A DNA stretch of 64,000 bases from Liopterus haemorrhoidalis (lineage: Eukaryota; Arthropoda; Insecta; Coleoptera; Dytiscidae): assembly GCA_963971575.1 (NCBI GenBank), contig OZ020616.1:23082713-23146712 (forward strand). Reading direction: 5' to 3'. Under the pieces are notes generated by a model. The model was not told the DNA's origin and did no database searches. It was given only the letters and a program-made list of their open reading frames with translations. Each line of letters starts with the position of its first letter. Position 1 is the stretch's first letter. Shown here one piece after another: positions 52,795-62,765 of the stretch. The position numbers and the translations under genes are program-made.

Positions 52795-55773
52795 TAAATA
52801 TATCAATTATAAAATTGAAAAATATTTGAGTATTGAAACGAGGGCTATTAGAGACAATAATACTGATAGATATAGGGAGAGACAGGCGGCCTAATCTGTT
52901 CACTCATTCAGGCAAAAACTTCTGGTTTTTAATGCATTTAGTGTGTAAAAATAAGAGTCATTTAATTTTTCAGTATTAGTTACATTTAATAAATTATAAT
53001 AGTTGTCTTCGGTTAAGTTTTGTATATTGTATTTTGATAGATAAAATTGTCTAATATCTGATAATACAGGACATTGTGTGAGAAAATGAAATATGGTTTC
53101 ATTTACCGACATATTGCAATTTTGACATTTATTAGTCGCATCGAGTTTGTAGCGCAGATTTTTGTAGAATATATTTAGACCTAGTTTTGAGCTAAGTCTT
53201 AACTGTGATACTATTCTAATTTTACTGATCGGTGAATTAAATGTTAGATAATTTTCAGTTGCGTAATCAAGTTTTAGTTCTTTGTAAAATCTACTGTATC
53301 TTACTTCAGTGGCTATTCTTAATTGTTTCTCTTTCAGTGTAGTTTCATACTCATCTAATATTGTTTTTATCGTTGATTATTGACGATAGGTGCCGTGTTG
53401 TCCCAAAGATCTGTTCTGACTTAGGATAAATATTTTTAAATTTGAACACCAGTTATAATGCAACTTGTTGAAGGGCGAGGTATCTAAATATTTCAACCTA
53501 TTATATAAAATTTCTGGATAACGCGTGTCGTCCATACTCAAAATTTTTCCCCACCAGTTTAATGCGCGTTTCCATATGACTGACTCCAAATGTTTGAGAC
53601 ATGTTTCTAAGAGGACCATATGGTTAGGTGCAGTTTTAAGGCACTGTAAGATACTCTTACAAAACCTTATTTGAATACATTCAAATTTCCATGGGACAAA
53701 TATGCCCCATGCCTCACAGGCGTATAGTGCTGTTGCATTTATGACTGAGATTTACCTGGAAGATTTACCTCTTAACTAATATCTTTATTATGTTGCTGGT
53801 GGCCAAGGATGCCTTTTGAATGGAACTTTTTAGTGCGATTGGAAATCTTCCATTTGTTGAAAATGGAGTTCCTAAGTATGTATAATTCTTTACGACTTCT
53901 ATTGGTTGCCCGTTGAAAAAAAAACTGCAAAAATATGTAAACCAGGTGCTTGAAATTTCATAATTTTGGTTTTGTTTATGTTTACTGTGAGATAGTTTTT
54001 TAAACAGTATTCATGCAAAAGGTTCAGTTTTTGCTGTATATTCTTGGCGAGTCACCCAATATTACTATGTCATCCGCGAAGGCTAACATTAAGAGGTCAT
54101 TTTTTCTATCAAAAGTATATGAAGCGCTACTCCATGGTAGACTGGAAGAAGAAATAGAGGGAAAAGGACTGCCAGTCACAATTCGGATTCAGAAAGAAGA
54201 GGTCCACCATTCAGGCGCTCAGGATGGTTCAGGAAGCACCACGAAACAAGAAAGCCAGGTGGCATGTGATCATCACGTTAGACGTTAAAAACGCCTTCAA
54301 CACTGCCAGCTGGAAGCTAATCCTGGAGGAACTCAGAAGACATGGTATATCGCCATACCTGCAGGTAGTAATGGCAGACTACCTCAAGGAAAGGCAGGTC
54401 AGCACCTCGAGAAGCAAGCAGGCAAGCACCATCAAGACCACTGCCGGCGTTCCACATGGGTCAGTCCTAGGACCCACCCTGTGGAACATATTATACAACG
54501 ATGTCTTCAATATAGCCCTCGAAGGCGACTCGAGGTTCATCGGATTTGCCGACGATCTGGCCATAACAGCCACGGCCGAGGATGAGGAAGACCTGATGTA
54601 CAATGTCAACGTCAACTTGAGGAGGATCGGCGCATGGATGGACGCCCACAAACTCCAGCTGGCCCCCGAGAAAACGGTGGCGGTGATTCTCAGGGTGAAG
54701 CGTAGAAGAGAAGGCGTGATATTCAGCTTGGAAGGAAGGGATATCATTCCCAAACCTCACATCCGCTACCTGGGCGTGAGTTTTGGGAAAAACGGATCAT
54801 TTGGTGAGCACATGAAGACCACGGCAAACAAGGTAGAAGAATGGGCAGGCGCGTTGAGGAGACTGATGCCTAACATTGGAGGCCCCAGCTGATGCAAAAT
54901 AAGGGTGTTACTTGGGACTATACATTCGACGCTCCTGTACGCCGCACCAATATGGTGCAACGAGTTATACTTCGAAAAGTACAATAATATGTATGAGAAG
55001 TCCCAACGTAAGGCCCTGATTGGGGTAGTATCAGCGTACCGCACAGTCTTCACTGCAGCCCTGCAGGTACTAGCTGGTTCCATCCCTTTGCGGATCCTGG
55101 CGGAGGAAAGGCGCGAGATCTTTGAGGCAGGAGGAGGGAGCGAGGTGCGCAACTTCGCTAGGATACGCGCCATAGACAAACAGACAAGTGGCAGGAAGGG
55201 TGGAACAATAACAACACCACAGGGCAATGGACAAAAGGCTCATCCCAAATATCAGAGTATGGCTGGGCTGTAAACACAAACAGATAGATTACTTTACAAC
55301 TCAAGCTCTTACAGCCCATGGGTCTTTTAAGGCCTACACAAAGAGAATTGGGAAGGAGCAGGACGACCGATGCACTTACTGCGGGGCTGCAGACACGGCA
55401 GAGCACACGCTGTGCATCTGCGGTAGATGGGACTCATACAGGTTAAGGACCAACATCAGTCTGGGCGAGGGTCTGACCCCAGAAAATATCGTCGGGATAA
55501 TGATGCGGAGTAAGGAAAACTGGGAGGTGGTGAGGTATTACTTAAACGAGGTCCTCAAGAAGAAGGGAAACGAGAAGAGGGAAAGACAAGGCAAGAACTA
55601 GGGGTAACTAGCTATCAGCAGAGAAGCAAGTCCAACAGGATATTCCTCTGCTGAAGAAGAAGCTTCAAACAGGTTTAAGTCGGTAGGCCAGTTGGAGAAT
55701 CCGACACTACCGGGGGGTAAATCAAGAGCCCATCCGGTGCCTATAAAAGGTTTCCTGTCTAAAAAAAAAAAAG

Positions 55774-55889
55774 TTACGTTAGGTTAGGTTAAGGTTAGGT
55801 TAAGGTTAGGTTAAGGTTAGGTTAAGGTTAGGTTAAGGTTAGGTTAAGGTTGGGTTAGGTTAGGTTAAGGTTAGGTTAGGTCAATTAGG
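55774..55889 (+). repeat. Interstitial TTAGG/TTAAGG telomere-like array
   Basis: About 115 bp composed of TTAGG and TTAAGG, mostly alternating as an 11-bp TTAGGTTAAGG unit repeated about six times, with one TTGGG variant. TTAGG is the ancestral arthropod telomere repeat. It lies exactly between the poly(A) of the R1-clade LINE and the broken helicase of the Helentron. Confidence 0.9.
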
Positions 55890-56434
55890 TTATCAGACTA
55901 AGGGCACTGTGAAGTGTCTGTCCACCAATCCCGAATGCAGCCTTGCCAGTGGGGGCCGAGAGCAGCACCCTCAAATCATCTGGATTCGACCCAGGAAAAC
56001 TATCAAACATTCGGTTGAGTGCCTGATATATTGCTTTGAGGAGGACACTCTTGCCTACTCCGGTGCCACCACTGATAGAGGTAAAATGGAGGGGATGAAG
56101 AAACGGTGCCAAAGGTTGGGACAGGGTGCCGAAATTGGTTTAGAACGTGAAGCAAGATATTTCTTTGCTCCAAATTGAGCTTCCTTGTGAGACAGAGAAA
56201 GTCCGTCTCTGAGAGTTTGGGAGGAGCAGTTACAATAGATGGGCAGCCTTCTCCCTGCAGCGAGGACGCTTCCACCGGGGGGGGGGGGGCGGCTCCAGGA
56301 ATGAGATCATCGAGAACGTCCCCGACCTGTTGCTCATACTCGTACCCATCCAGAGGAGCCTCTCTTGGTAATCCTATTTCTTCTTGCTCACCATTTTCCT
56401 CTTTTCTTTCAGCCTCATCCATAGCCTCTAACAC
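55890..56434 (-). pseudogene. Helentron Pif1-like helicase, N-terminal remnant
   Basis: Minus strand: acidic leader (MDEAERKEENGEQEEIGLPR), LNLEQRNILLHVLNQFRHPV, a frame break near 56065, then ISGGTGVGKSVLLKAIYQAL (Walker A), LLSAPTGKAAFGIGGQTLHS. The motif order is that of Pif1/RecD-like helicases of Helitrons, which unwind the donor strand. After LHSALSL the sequence meets TTAGG repeats, so Walker B and all later motifs are absent. A 13-base G run (about 56278-56290) in the AAPPPP region is prone to slippage. Confidence 0.85.
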
Positions 56435-56479
56435 TCGGTCAAATTCATCGTCACCTCTTAGGAGATTAAATAGTCGACT

Positions 56480-57985
56480 CTATTTCCTGATTTGATCGAT
56501 GTTGGCCTCGAACACTGTTTTGCAATTCACATCTAATAATTTCCGTTCCTCATCTCTCCATGGAAGGTACAACATGACCCTCTCCCTATAGTAATTTTCA
56601 GAATCCTGGACTATGTTGTACCTCCGAAATCTAATTACCCTAGATATTTTCGTCAGTCGAAGCCATCCTTGCCCATTTTGCAATTTGTAGTGCATTATAG
56701 GTGACTGACTAGAGTTTGAACACAGAGAACAGTCTGCCTGCTCACATTCCAGATCATTCAGATCATGCTCTTCAGGCACAGGCTGCTCTTGCCGCGTGTT
56801 CTCCTTTCTTCTAGGCCTACGCTTCATATAAGTATAGTTGGCTGCAAAGTGGGCAAGAGACATATTTTGGAATGGCTCCTCGTCAGGTCTACTCGTATAA
56901 TTGTCAAGAATGTTTGACCTGAAGATATCGGATGAAGAAGGGTCTAACTTGGAGAGCTCCTGGACGCTTTTGAGCATGAGCACTCGTTCACCTGGAGGAC
57001 TGGTGTTGATAAACACTGAGCCGTCACTGGCCCGGCTTGTTGCTAAACGCATCAGACTATAGATGGCCTCCTGTGCTGATATTTCAGATGCGTTTAGAAA
57101 TACGTTGGCTACTGACCTCAATGACTCTCGTATTCCCTTGTTTCCTTCTTTTTCTTCTTCTACAGCCTTTCTCAGCAGTCGTGACATACCTCGATCAGCC
57201 TTATTTATATAATTTATTATATACAAAAAGCAGGCAAAAGGGTCGAAAATGAACTGGGCGTCCATATTGGCCTGATGAAGCTCGAGGATTTTCTTGCAGT
57301 AAGGGTTAATCCAAACCTCCTGAGGGCCTCGTGTCAAAAACAGGATGGGGCGTTTTAGAGTACTCCGAATTGCAAGAAGATAATCTTCGAGGGACAAGTC
57401 GAGAAATTCGAGTAATTTTTGAAATGTATCTACTGAAGGAGGAAGTTCCTCAAGTTTTTCCTTTATGATATTTGCCTTCTGAAGGTACTGATTTCTAAAA
57501 TGCAGACCTCCTTCTTCTTCGAGCTCCATCAGAACTCGAGTTTTGTCCATAGGATAAAACGGTATGTTAAATCGACAAGGTCTGACGGGCTTGGGGTGAT
57601 AAGTGTGGGTATGTTTATGTGTCTGGACTTGATGTAACCTTTCATCTGTTCCATTCTTACTACAAGTTATTACTTTGTCCACAAATTCGACCACTTTAAA
57701 TATAGATGAAGGTACTCCTGGCTGAAATATTGGAGCCTCCGACAGCCACAGCATAATGTGAGCATGTGGTGATCCTCGGTGTTGGAACTCAATCCTGTAG
57801 TAAAAGTGGTTCATTTTGTGAGTACCGAAAGGTCCACTGGAGGAGGACCAGGTCTTCATCACCTCCCGCAGTTTTGTCTCAAAATAAATGGCGCAGATAA
57901 ATGGGTCCTGTTGGATCAGACGGGCCTTTTCTACGTAAGAAAGTTGTGTAGCCTCCTCCAGGTGTATATCAACTCCGTCCACCAC
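56480..57985 (-). pseudogene. Helentron Rep (HUH nuclease) domain, open stretch
   Basis: 501 open codons, part of the larger Helentron protein. Residues 63-80 carry YRIEFQHRGSPHAHIMLWL with the HUH metal-binding motif (HAH at 74-76). Then HKHTHTYHPKPVRPCRFNIP (a zinc-ribbon-like stretch) and, at about 255-266, YIINYINKADRGMS with Tyr255 and Tyr259 as candidate catalytic residues. YRERVMLYLPWRDEERKLLD near residue 465-485 is the usual block before the helicase. It nicks and joins single-stranded DNA in rolling-circle transposition. The reading frame is interrupted only at its ends, so this domain is well preserved. Confidence 0.88.
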
Positions 57986-59240
57986 TTTCTTGAAGATACT
58001 GAGGAGCTGAGGCCATCTGGCCTATCCGCTGCGGAGATGGGTGATGAAAAGGGTAGGTACTCTAAACTGTCATGGCCAGTACTCTTCTCTTCTCGTCTTT
58101 CCCAGTGGACAGGGGAGTTCTTAATATCCCTCAAAACCCTTTATCCGTCATCGTGCTGACATAGGATATTAAAAAACTGCGGGTCCATCATGTTGGCTGC
58201 CAATAAAGGTGCCGCACCCCTAGTACTCTTTTTGCGAAGGTACAACTGGATGGCACTGCCCACTTTCGCTTGGTGCAGCTTTTTGAGGCCTGTAAATAGA
58301 TAATCCGGTCTCTGGACTGCCCGTCTGTCACTCCTCAGGATTTCAGATTTAATTATTTCAGAGTGACGGAGAGACACCCTACAAGTCCTCTTCTGTCCAC
58401 AGTGAACTTTGATGAAGGCAAGCTCTTCCAAGTGGAGGTCGTGAATTAAGGAGACAGGTCTTTGACCCTCGCCAGGAGCCATGATGAGGCTCAGGTCAGG
58501 GTTCAACAGAACTTTCTCCTGCCCTCCCGGGTTCCTCTTACAATTCTCGGTCGCAGGTGCAGGGTGGGGAAGCTGGCCGAGCCTGGCTTTCAGACATTAC
58601 TATAGCGGATTCTTGTTCACCCTCTTCCATGTCCTCCTCCTGCTCCTCAACCAAATTTTCACTTAGGGTAATACCCATCTCTCGGAACAGCTGGCACCCC
58701 ACCAGGTAGCGAGCAGCTGCCCGCACTTTGTTGGGTCTCACCCGCTCTCTACGTCCATGTTTATAACACATACGCCATTTTAGTTCATCCGTGATGACTT
58801 GGTCATCAGTTGAACATCTGGGCAAGGCTGAAACCATGGTGTCAACTAAAACTGGCACATTTACAACAATTCCGGAAAGACCATGTTGGTACCCCAAACC
58901 GCCTCCCTTCCTGACGATCTTTAAAAACTCATGTCTAGGGCTTCAAGGGAGGTCAGATCTTGTAGAACAGAGGACACAGAAGGAAACACGAGACCATTGT
59001 ACCTGGCCAGTTTGGGTACCAATCCTCTATTAATACTTGATAAACAAGAGGAACAGAACACTCCTTCGGTCGTCTCAGGAAACAGGTGAAAGACGGCCCT
59101 GATAAATTCGTCATTAAACTTATCAGGGTCGGAGGCTGCCCTCTTTTCAATAAGCTTTTGACGATGAAGGAGTCTTACACTCCTCTTGCGCCAGAGGCGA
59201 CCACAGCAGTGACAGGGCTGGGTGTACCCCTCTCCCACGG
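57986..59240 (-). pseudogene. Helentron N-terminal region before Rep
   Basis: Three open pieces: 59238-58921 (CHCCGRLWRKRSVRLLHRQ, CSSCLSSINRGLVPKLARYN), 58921-58538 (GYQHGLSGIVVNVPVLVDTM, VSALPRCSTDD, VRPNKVRAAARYLVG) and 58506-58141 (NPDLSLIMAPGEGQRPVSLI, ILRSDRRAVQRPDYLF). A stretch near 58140-57986 leads to the Rep domain. These are conserved Cys-rich and 'VSALPR' blocks of Helitron-like proteins in arthropods. Frameshifts near 58921 and 58510 and stops near 58140. Confidence 0.82.
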
Positions 59241-59344
59241 CCTCCTAGTAAAGAGTTACTTTTTCCGTTACTTTTTCCCACTTAGTGTGCGACCTCTTTG
59301 TTCTTCTCAAACGGGCCTCCCTTTCACAATATGTATGGTCTAGG

Positions 59345-60733
59345 CGGGACTGACCGCGCTTGCTGGTCCCTTGGTCTTTCGGCCTCTCCAAACAAAGGGT
59401 TTTGGCGGGATTGTGACCGCGCCTGCAGGTCTTTCTCTCTCTCGGCCCCCCTGTACGAAGGGTCTTAGCGGGACTGTGACCGCGCCAGCTGGTCCCTTTG
59501 CTTTTCGGCATCCCTAAACAAAGGGTTCTGGCGTGATTGTGACCACGCCTGCAGGTCTCTTTCTCTCTCGGCCTCCCTGTACGAAGGGTCTTGGCGGGAC
59601 TGTGACCGAGCCTGCTGGTCCCTTTTCCTTTCGACCTCTCTAAGCAAATGGTCTTGGCGTGATTGTGACCGCGCCTGCAGGTCTCCTTCTCTCTCGGCCT
59701 CCCTGTACGAAGGGTCCTGGCGGGACTGTGACCACGCCTGCTGGTCCCTTTGCCTTTCGACCTCCCTAAGCAAATGGTCTTGGCGTTATTGTGACTGCGC
59801 CTGCAGGTCTCCTTCTCTCTCGGCCTCCCTGTACGAAGGGTCTTGGCGGGACTGTGACCGCGCCTGCTGGTCCCTTTTCCTTTCGACCTCCCTAAACAAA
59901 GGGTCTTGGTGGGACTGTGACCACGCCTGCTGGTCCCTTTGCCTTTCGACCTCCCTAAGCAAATGGTCTTGGCGTAATTGTGACTGCGCCTGCAGGTCTC
60001 CTTCTCTCTCGGCCTCCCTGTACGAAGGGTCTTGGCGGGACTGTGACCGCGCCTGCTGGTCCCTTTTCCTTTCGACCTCCCTAAACAAAGGGTCTTGGCG
60101 GGACTGTGACCACGCCTGCTGGTCCCTTTGCCTTTCGACCTCCCTAAGCAAATGGTCTTGGCGTAATTGTGACTGCGCCTGCAGGTGTCCTTCTCTCTCG
60201 GCCTCCCTGTACGAAGGGTCTTGGCGGGACTGTGACCGCGCCAGCTGGTCCCTTTTCCTTTCGATCTCTCTAAACAAAGGGTCTTGGCGGCATTGTGACC
60301 GCGCCTGCAGGTCTCTTTCTCTCTCGGCCTCCCTGTACGAAGGGTTTTGGCGGGACTGTGACCGCGCCTGCTGGTCCCTTTGCTTTTCGACCTCCCTAAA
60401 CAAAGTGTCTTGGCGGGATTGTGACCGCACCTGCAAATCTCTTTCTCTCTCGACCTCCCTGTACGAAGGGTCTTGGCGGGATTGTGACCGCACCTGCAAA
60501 TCTCTTTCTCTCTCGGCCTCCCTGTACGAAGGGTCTTGGCGGGACTGTGACCGCGGCTGCTGGTCCCTTTGCCTTTCGACTTCCCTAAACAAAGTGTCTT
60601 GGCGGGATTGTGACCGCGCCTGCAAATCTCTTTCTCTCTCGACCTGCCTGTACAAAGTGTCTTGGCGGGACTGTGACCGCGCCTGCTGGTCCCTTTGCCT
60701 TTCGACCTCCCTAAACAAAGGGTCTTGGCGGGA
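59345..60733 (-). repeat. 63-bp coding repeats (21 residues), about 22 copies
   Basis: GGTCTTGGCGGGACTGTGAC recurs every 63 bp. In the Helentron frame the unit is SQSRQDP(S/L)(Y/F)RE(A/V)ER(E/Q)RD(L/Q)QAR. Two subtypes, YREAERERDLQAR and FREVERQRDQQAR, mostly alternate, giving a 126-bp higher-order period. A second minus frame is also open (526 codons, 59245-60825) because the unit length is a multiple of three; it has no support outside the array. Highly charged, probably helical or coiled. Confidence 0.92.
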
Positions 60734-62125
60734 AAATCAAAATTGCTACCTGTCTGCATTGGCGTACCACAGGGTTCAATCCTGGGACCCATATTATTTC
60801 TATTATTTATTAATGACATAACCATTCTGTTGAATTATTTTATAACAATGTTTGCAGAAGATATATCAGTGGTTATCTCAGCAAAAACAAAATTATAATT
60901 GCAAGCGCAGATGACGGTCTTAATTCAAGAAATTAATGACTGGTTTTGCTGTAACAGACTATTTTTGAACTTAAATAATATTAATTTTATGATGTTTTGT
61001 AATGCAAATAATAGTGCTACCCCTGACTTCGAAATTCATTTAAATAATAATCAAGTAAAATGTGAATCTTGCGTGGAATTTCTAGGCTTACACATCGACC
61101 AACATTTAACCTGGAAGCAACACTGTGCACGGTTAATCGCAAAACCAAACACCACCTATTTTCAGATTCGTAATTTAAAAAACCTAGTAGACCATAACAT
61201 AATAATGACTTTTTACTATGGTCAAGTATTTAGCAGATTGAAATACGGAATATACTATTGGGGATCTTCTAGCAAAACGAAAGACGTATTCATCGTTCAA
61301 AAAAAAAATAATTAGATGTATAGCCAACTTGAAATCATACGAATCTTGCAGGTCAGTTTTTAAGTCACTAGCAGTATTAACAGTGCCAGGTATTTATATT
61401 CTTGAAATATTAATGCATATATTTATAAATCGATCTAAAATTGTTAAAATTGCTCATTATCATAATCATAATACTAGGAGGAGGCAAGATTACAGACTGC
61501 CAACGAATAGATATGTCTTTACTCAAAACTCATATGAAACTGTGGGTTTAAAATTATTTAACCTTTTACCTTCCGATATAAAGAATATACCAACAATTCT
61601 AAATTTCAAAAGGAAATTTAAAAATATCTTACCGGGTGGGCCTGTTTATTCGGTTGAAGAATTTTTGAATATAATCAAAAATTTGTGAATTTTGTCAATG
61701 GTAGCATCAGATCTTGATCAATAAATTTATTATTTTATGTGTATGTTGTATTTCAATATTTCGTTGTTAGGGTATTTTATAATTTATTTTAATGTGTTAT
61801 CCTAAAATTAAGATGTTTGTTAGAAGATAACATTGATTAATTTGTTTATTTATTCTTAAATTACACACTTTTGTCAGTCAATTTTTATTAATTTTACCGT
61901 TCATTTATTTTAATTTATTTTAAAGTATTGATTATTTTACTATTTTAATTTCATTTTAATTTAATTTAATTTTGTTTTTCTATTGACTTTTATTAATTAT
62001 TGTTTTCGTTAATGATTTTGACTGTAATAATAATTTTTTTATAAGTATTTTAGACCTGTATTTTAAGTTACTGACTTCTCATATATCACTGTAATGATCA
62101 AATAAGCAAAATAAATTATTATTAT
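60734..62125 (+). pseudogene. 5'-truncated LINE inserted in the repeat array
   Basis: Starts inside RT with GVPQGSILGPILFLLFINDI (60755), then MFAEDISVVIS (YADD changed to FAED), FLGLHIDQHLTWKQH, FYYGQVFSRLKYGIYYWGSS and, after a frame break near 61315, LTVPGIYILEILMHIF and the C-terminal FKILPGG-like end (stop 61686). The 3' UTR is AT-rich and ends in AATAAATTATTATTATGATGG near 62105-62125. A CR1/L2/Jockey-like RT. The host repeat resumes at about 62354. Confidence 0.83.
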
Positions 62126-62350
62126 GATGGGGTTTGTCAGGTCTTGACAAGCGTCCACTAATCTCAAACTTCAGCAAACTTATTATTATTATTATTATTA
62201 TTAATTACACTACATTCTATTGTCATACACTTATACTAATTATCCTATTGTAGCTCCGATGAAGAATAAAACTTATTCGAAACTTGTCAGCTGATTTGAT
62301 TAGTTTTCATTGCTGTCCGCAACCCGTACAACCTCCTCTTCCATTATTAT
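62126..62350. repeat. Single arm of the 3696-4147 family, with (ATT)n
   Basis: CGATGAAGAATAAAACTTATTCGAAAC and GTCCGCAACCCGTACAAC (62253-62330) match the right arm of the long-TIR element at 3696-4147. An (ATT)n run lies at 62180-62204. The other arm is absent. The GATGAAGAATAA...TTATTCGAAAC hairpin is retained. It sits between the LINE tail and the Helentron array. Confidence 0.7.
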
Positions 62351-62353
62351 TAT

Positions 62354-62765
62354 TGTGACCGCGCCTGCAGGTATCTTTCTCTCTCGGCCTCCCTGTACGA
62401 AGGGTCCTGGCGGGATTGCGATCGCGCCTGGTAATCCCTTAGTCGCTCGGCTTCCCTGAGCAGTGGATCTAGGCGAGATTGTATCCGCGCCTGTAAGTCC
62501 CTTTCTTGTTCGACCGCCCTGTACAGGGGATCCTGACGGGATTGTGATCGTGCCTGCAGGTCTTTTATATGCTCGGCCTCCCTATACATGGGATCTTTTC
62601 TGGTGGCTCTACGGCTCACAGCATCAATAACCCGCTCTTTTATCCCTCTTTTTTTCCTCTTCCGTCCACATGGATGAGCTTCTCCAACTCCTCATCCTCT
62701 CCCTTGCGGCTTCCTGACTCTCCTCAGTTCGCACTACGATTTTTTAAGGGACGGCCTCTTTAATT
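62354..62765 (-). pseudogene. Helentron linker and first four 21-residue repeats
   Basis: From 62765: a basic stretch with one TGA, then GEDEELEKLIHVDGRGKKRG and IKERVIDAVSRRATRKDP, leading into four repeats (YREAEHIKDLQARSQSRQDP, ...). These are more diverged than the 59345-60733 copies, and only this frame stays open, which shows which frame of the large array is the coding one. Confidence 0.78.

Larger units (their letters stand above)
51141..54106 (-). mobile_element. 5'-truncated LINE inserted in the R1-clade ORF2
   Basis: Minus strand from 54106: KNDLLMLAFADDIVILGDSP (RT active site), decayed thumb and C-terminal region (53619-53377: SVIWKRALNWWGKILSMDD; 53112-52900: MSVNETIFHFLTQCPVLSDI), then an AT-rich 3' UTR ending AAATTTTATTATGATATTATTATTATAA at 51141 (shown on minus, A/T tail). 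It cuts the sentence YRPICLLNTL / YEALLHGRL of the host LINE. No duplication is readable at the borders. The 3' UTR carries the Harbinger MITE 52000-52794. Confidence 0.8.
49744..55601 (+). pseudogene. R1-clade ORF2: endonuclease and RT, split
   Basis: ATG 49744 opens ALKFLQTNLGRGRASHDLAY, then a TAG (codon 26), LLLVAEPN, a TAA near 49990, VVYISPNITMAEYQGKVDEI, LIAGDINAKSSMWGS and SFHVDVTFS: an R1-type endonuclease, the domain that picks the target. RT begins with KKKKAPGPDRLPMEAI and YRPICLLNTL, where the insertion (51141-54106) cuts it. It resumes with YEALLHGRLEEEIE, a frame change, LDVKNAFNTASW, GVPHGSVLGP and GFADDLAI. After a stop near 54890 come VLLGTIHSTLLYAAPIW and the C-terminal CTYCGAADTAEHTLCIC knuckle (55374-55424). 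Dead, but recognisable throughout. Confidence 0.87.
47490..55772 (+). mobile_element. R1-clade (SART-like) LINE, split by another LINE
   Basis: Order: GC-rich 5' UTR (from about 47490), ORF1 with three zinc knuckles, ORF2 with endonuclease, RT and the C-terminal CTYCGAADTAEHTLCICG motif of the R1 clade, a 3' UTR and a 12-base poly(A) (55761-55772). The poly(A) is followed by TTAGG/TTAAGG repeats. ORF1 and ORF2 overlap as TAATG (49742-49746). Both points recall SART1, a telomere-repeat-specific element of silkworm. A minus-strand LINE splits ORF2 (51141-54106). No TTAGG is seen at the 5' side. Confidence 0.85.

Noticed and set aside
59245..60825. 526-codon minus ORF of RGHSPAKTLRTGRPREK-type repeats
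   Set aside because: It is the alternative frame of the 63-bp Helentron repeats. The diverged units at 62354-62619 keep only the SQSRQDP frame, so this one is a by-product.
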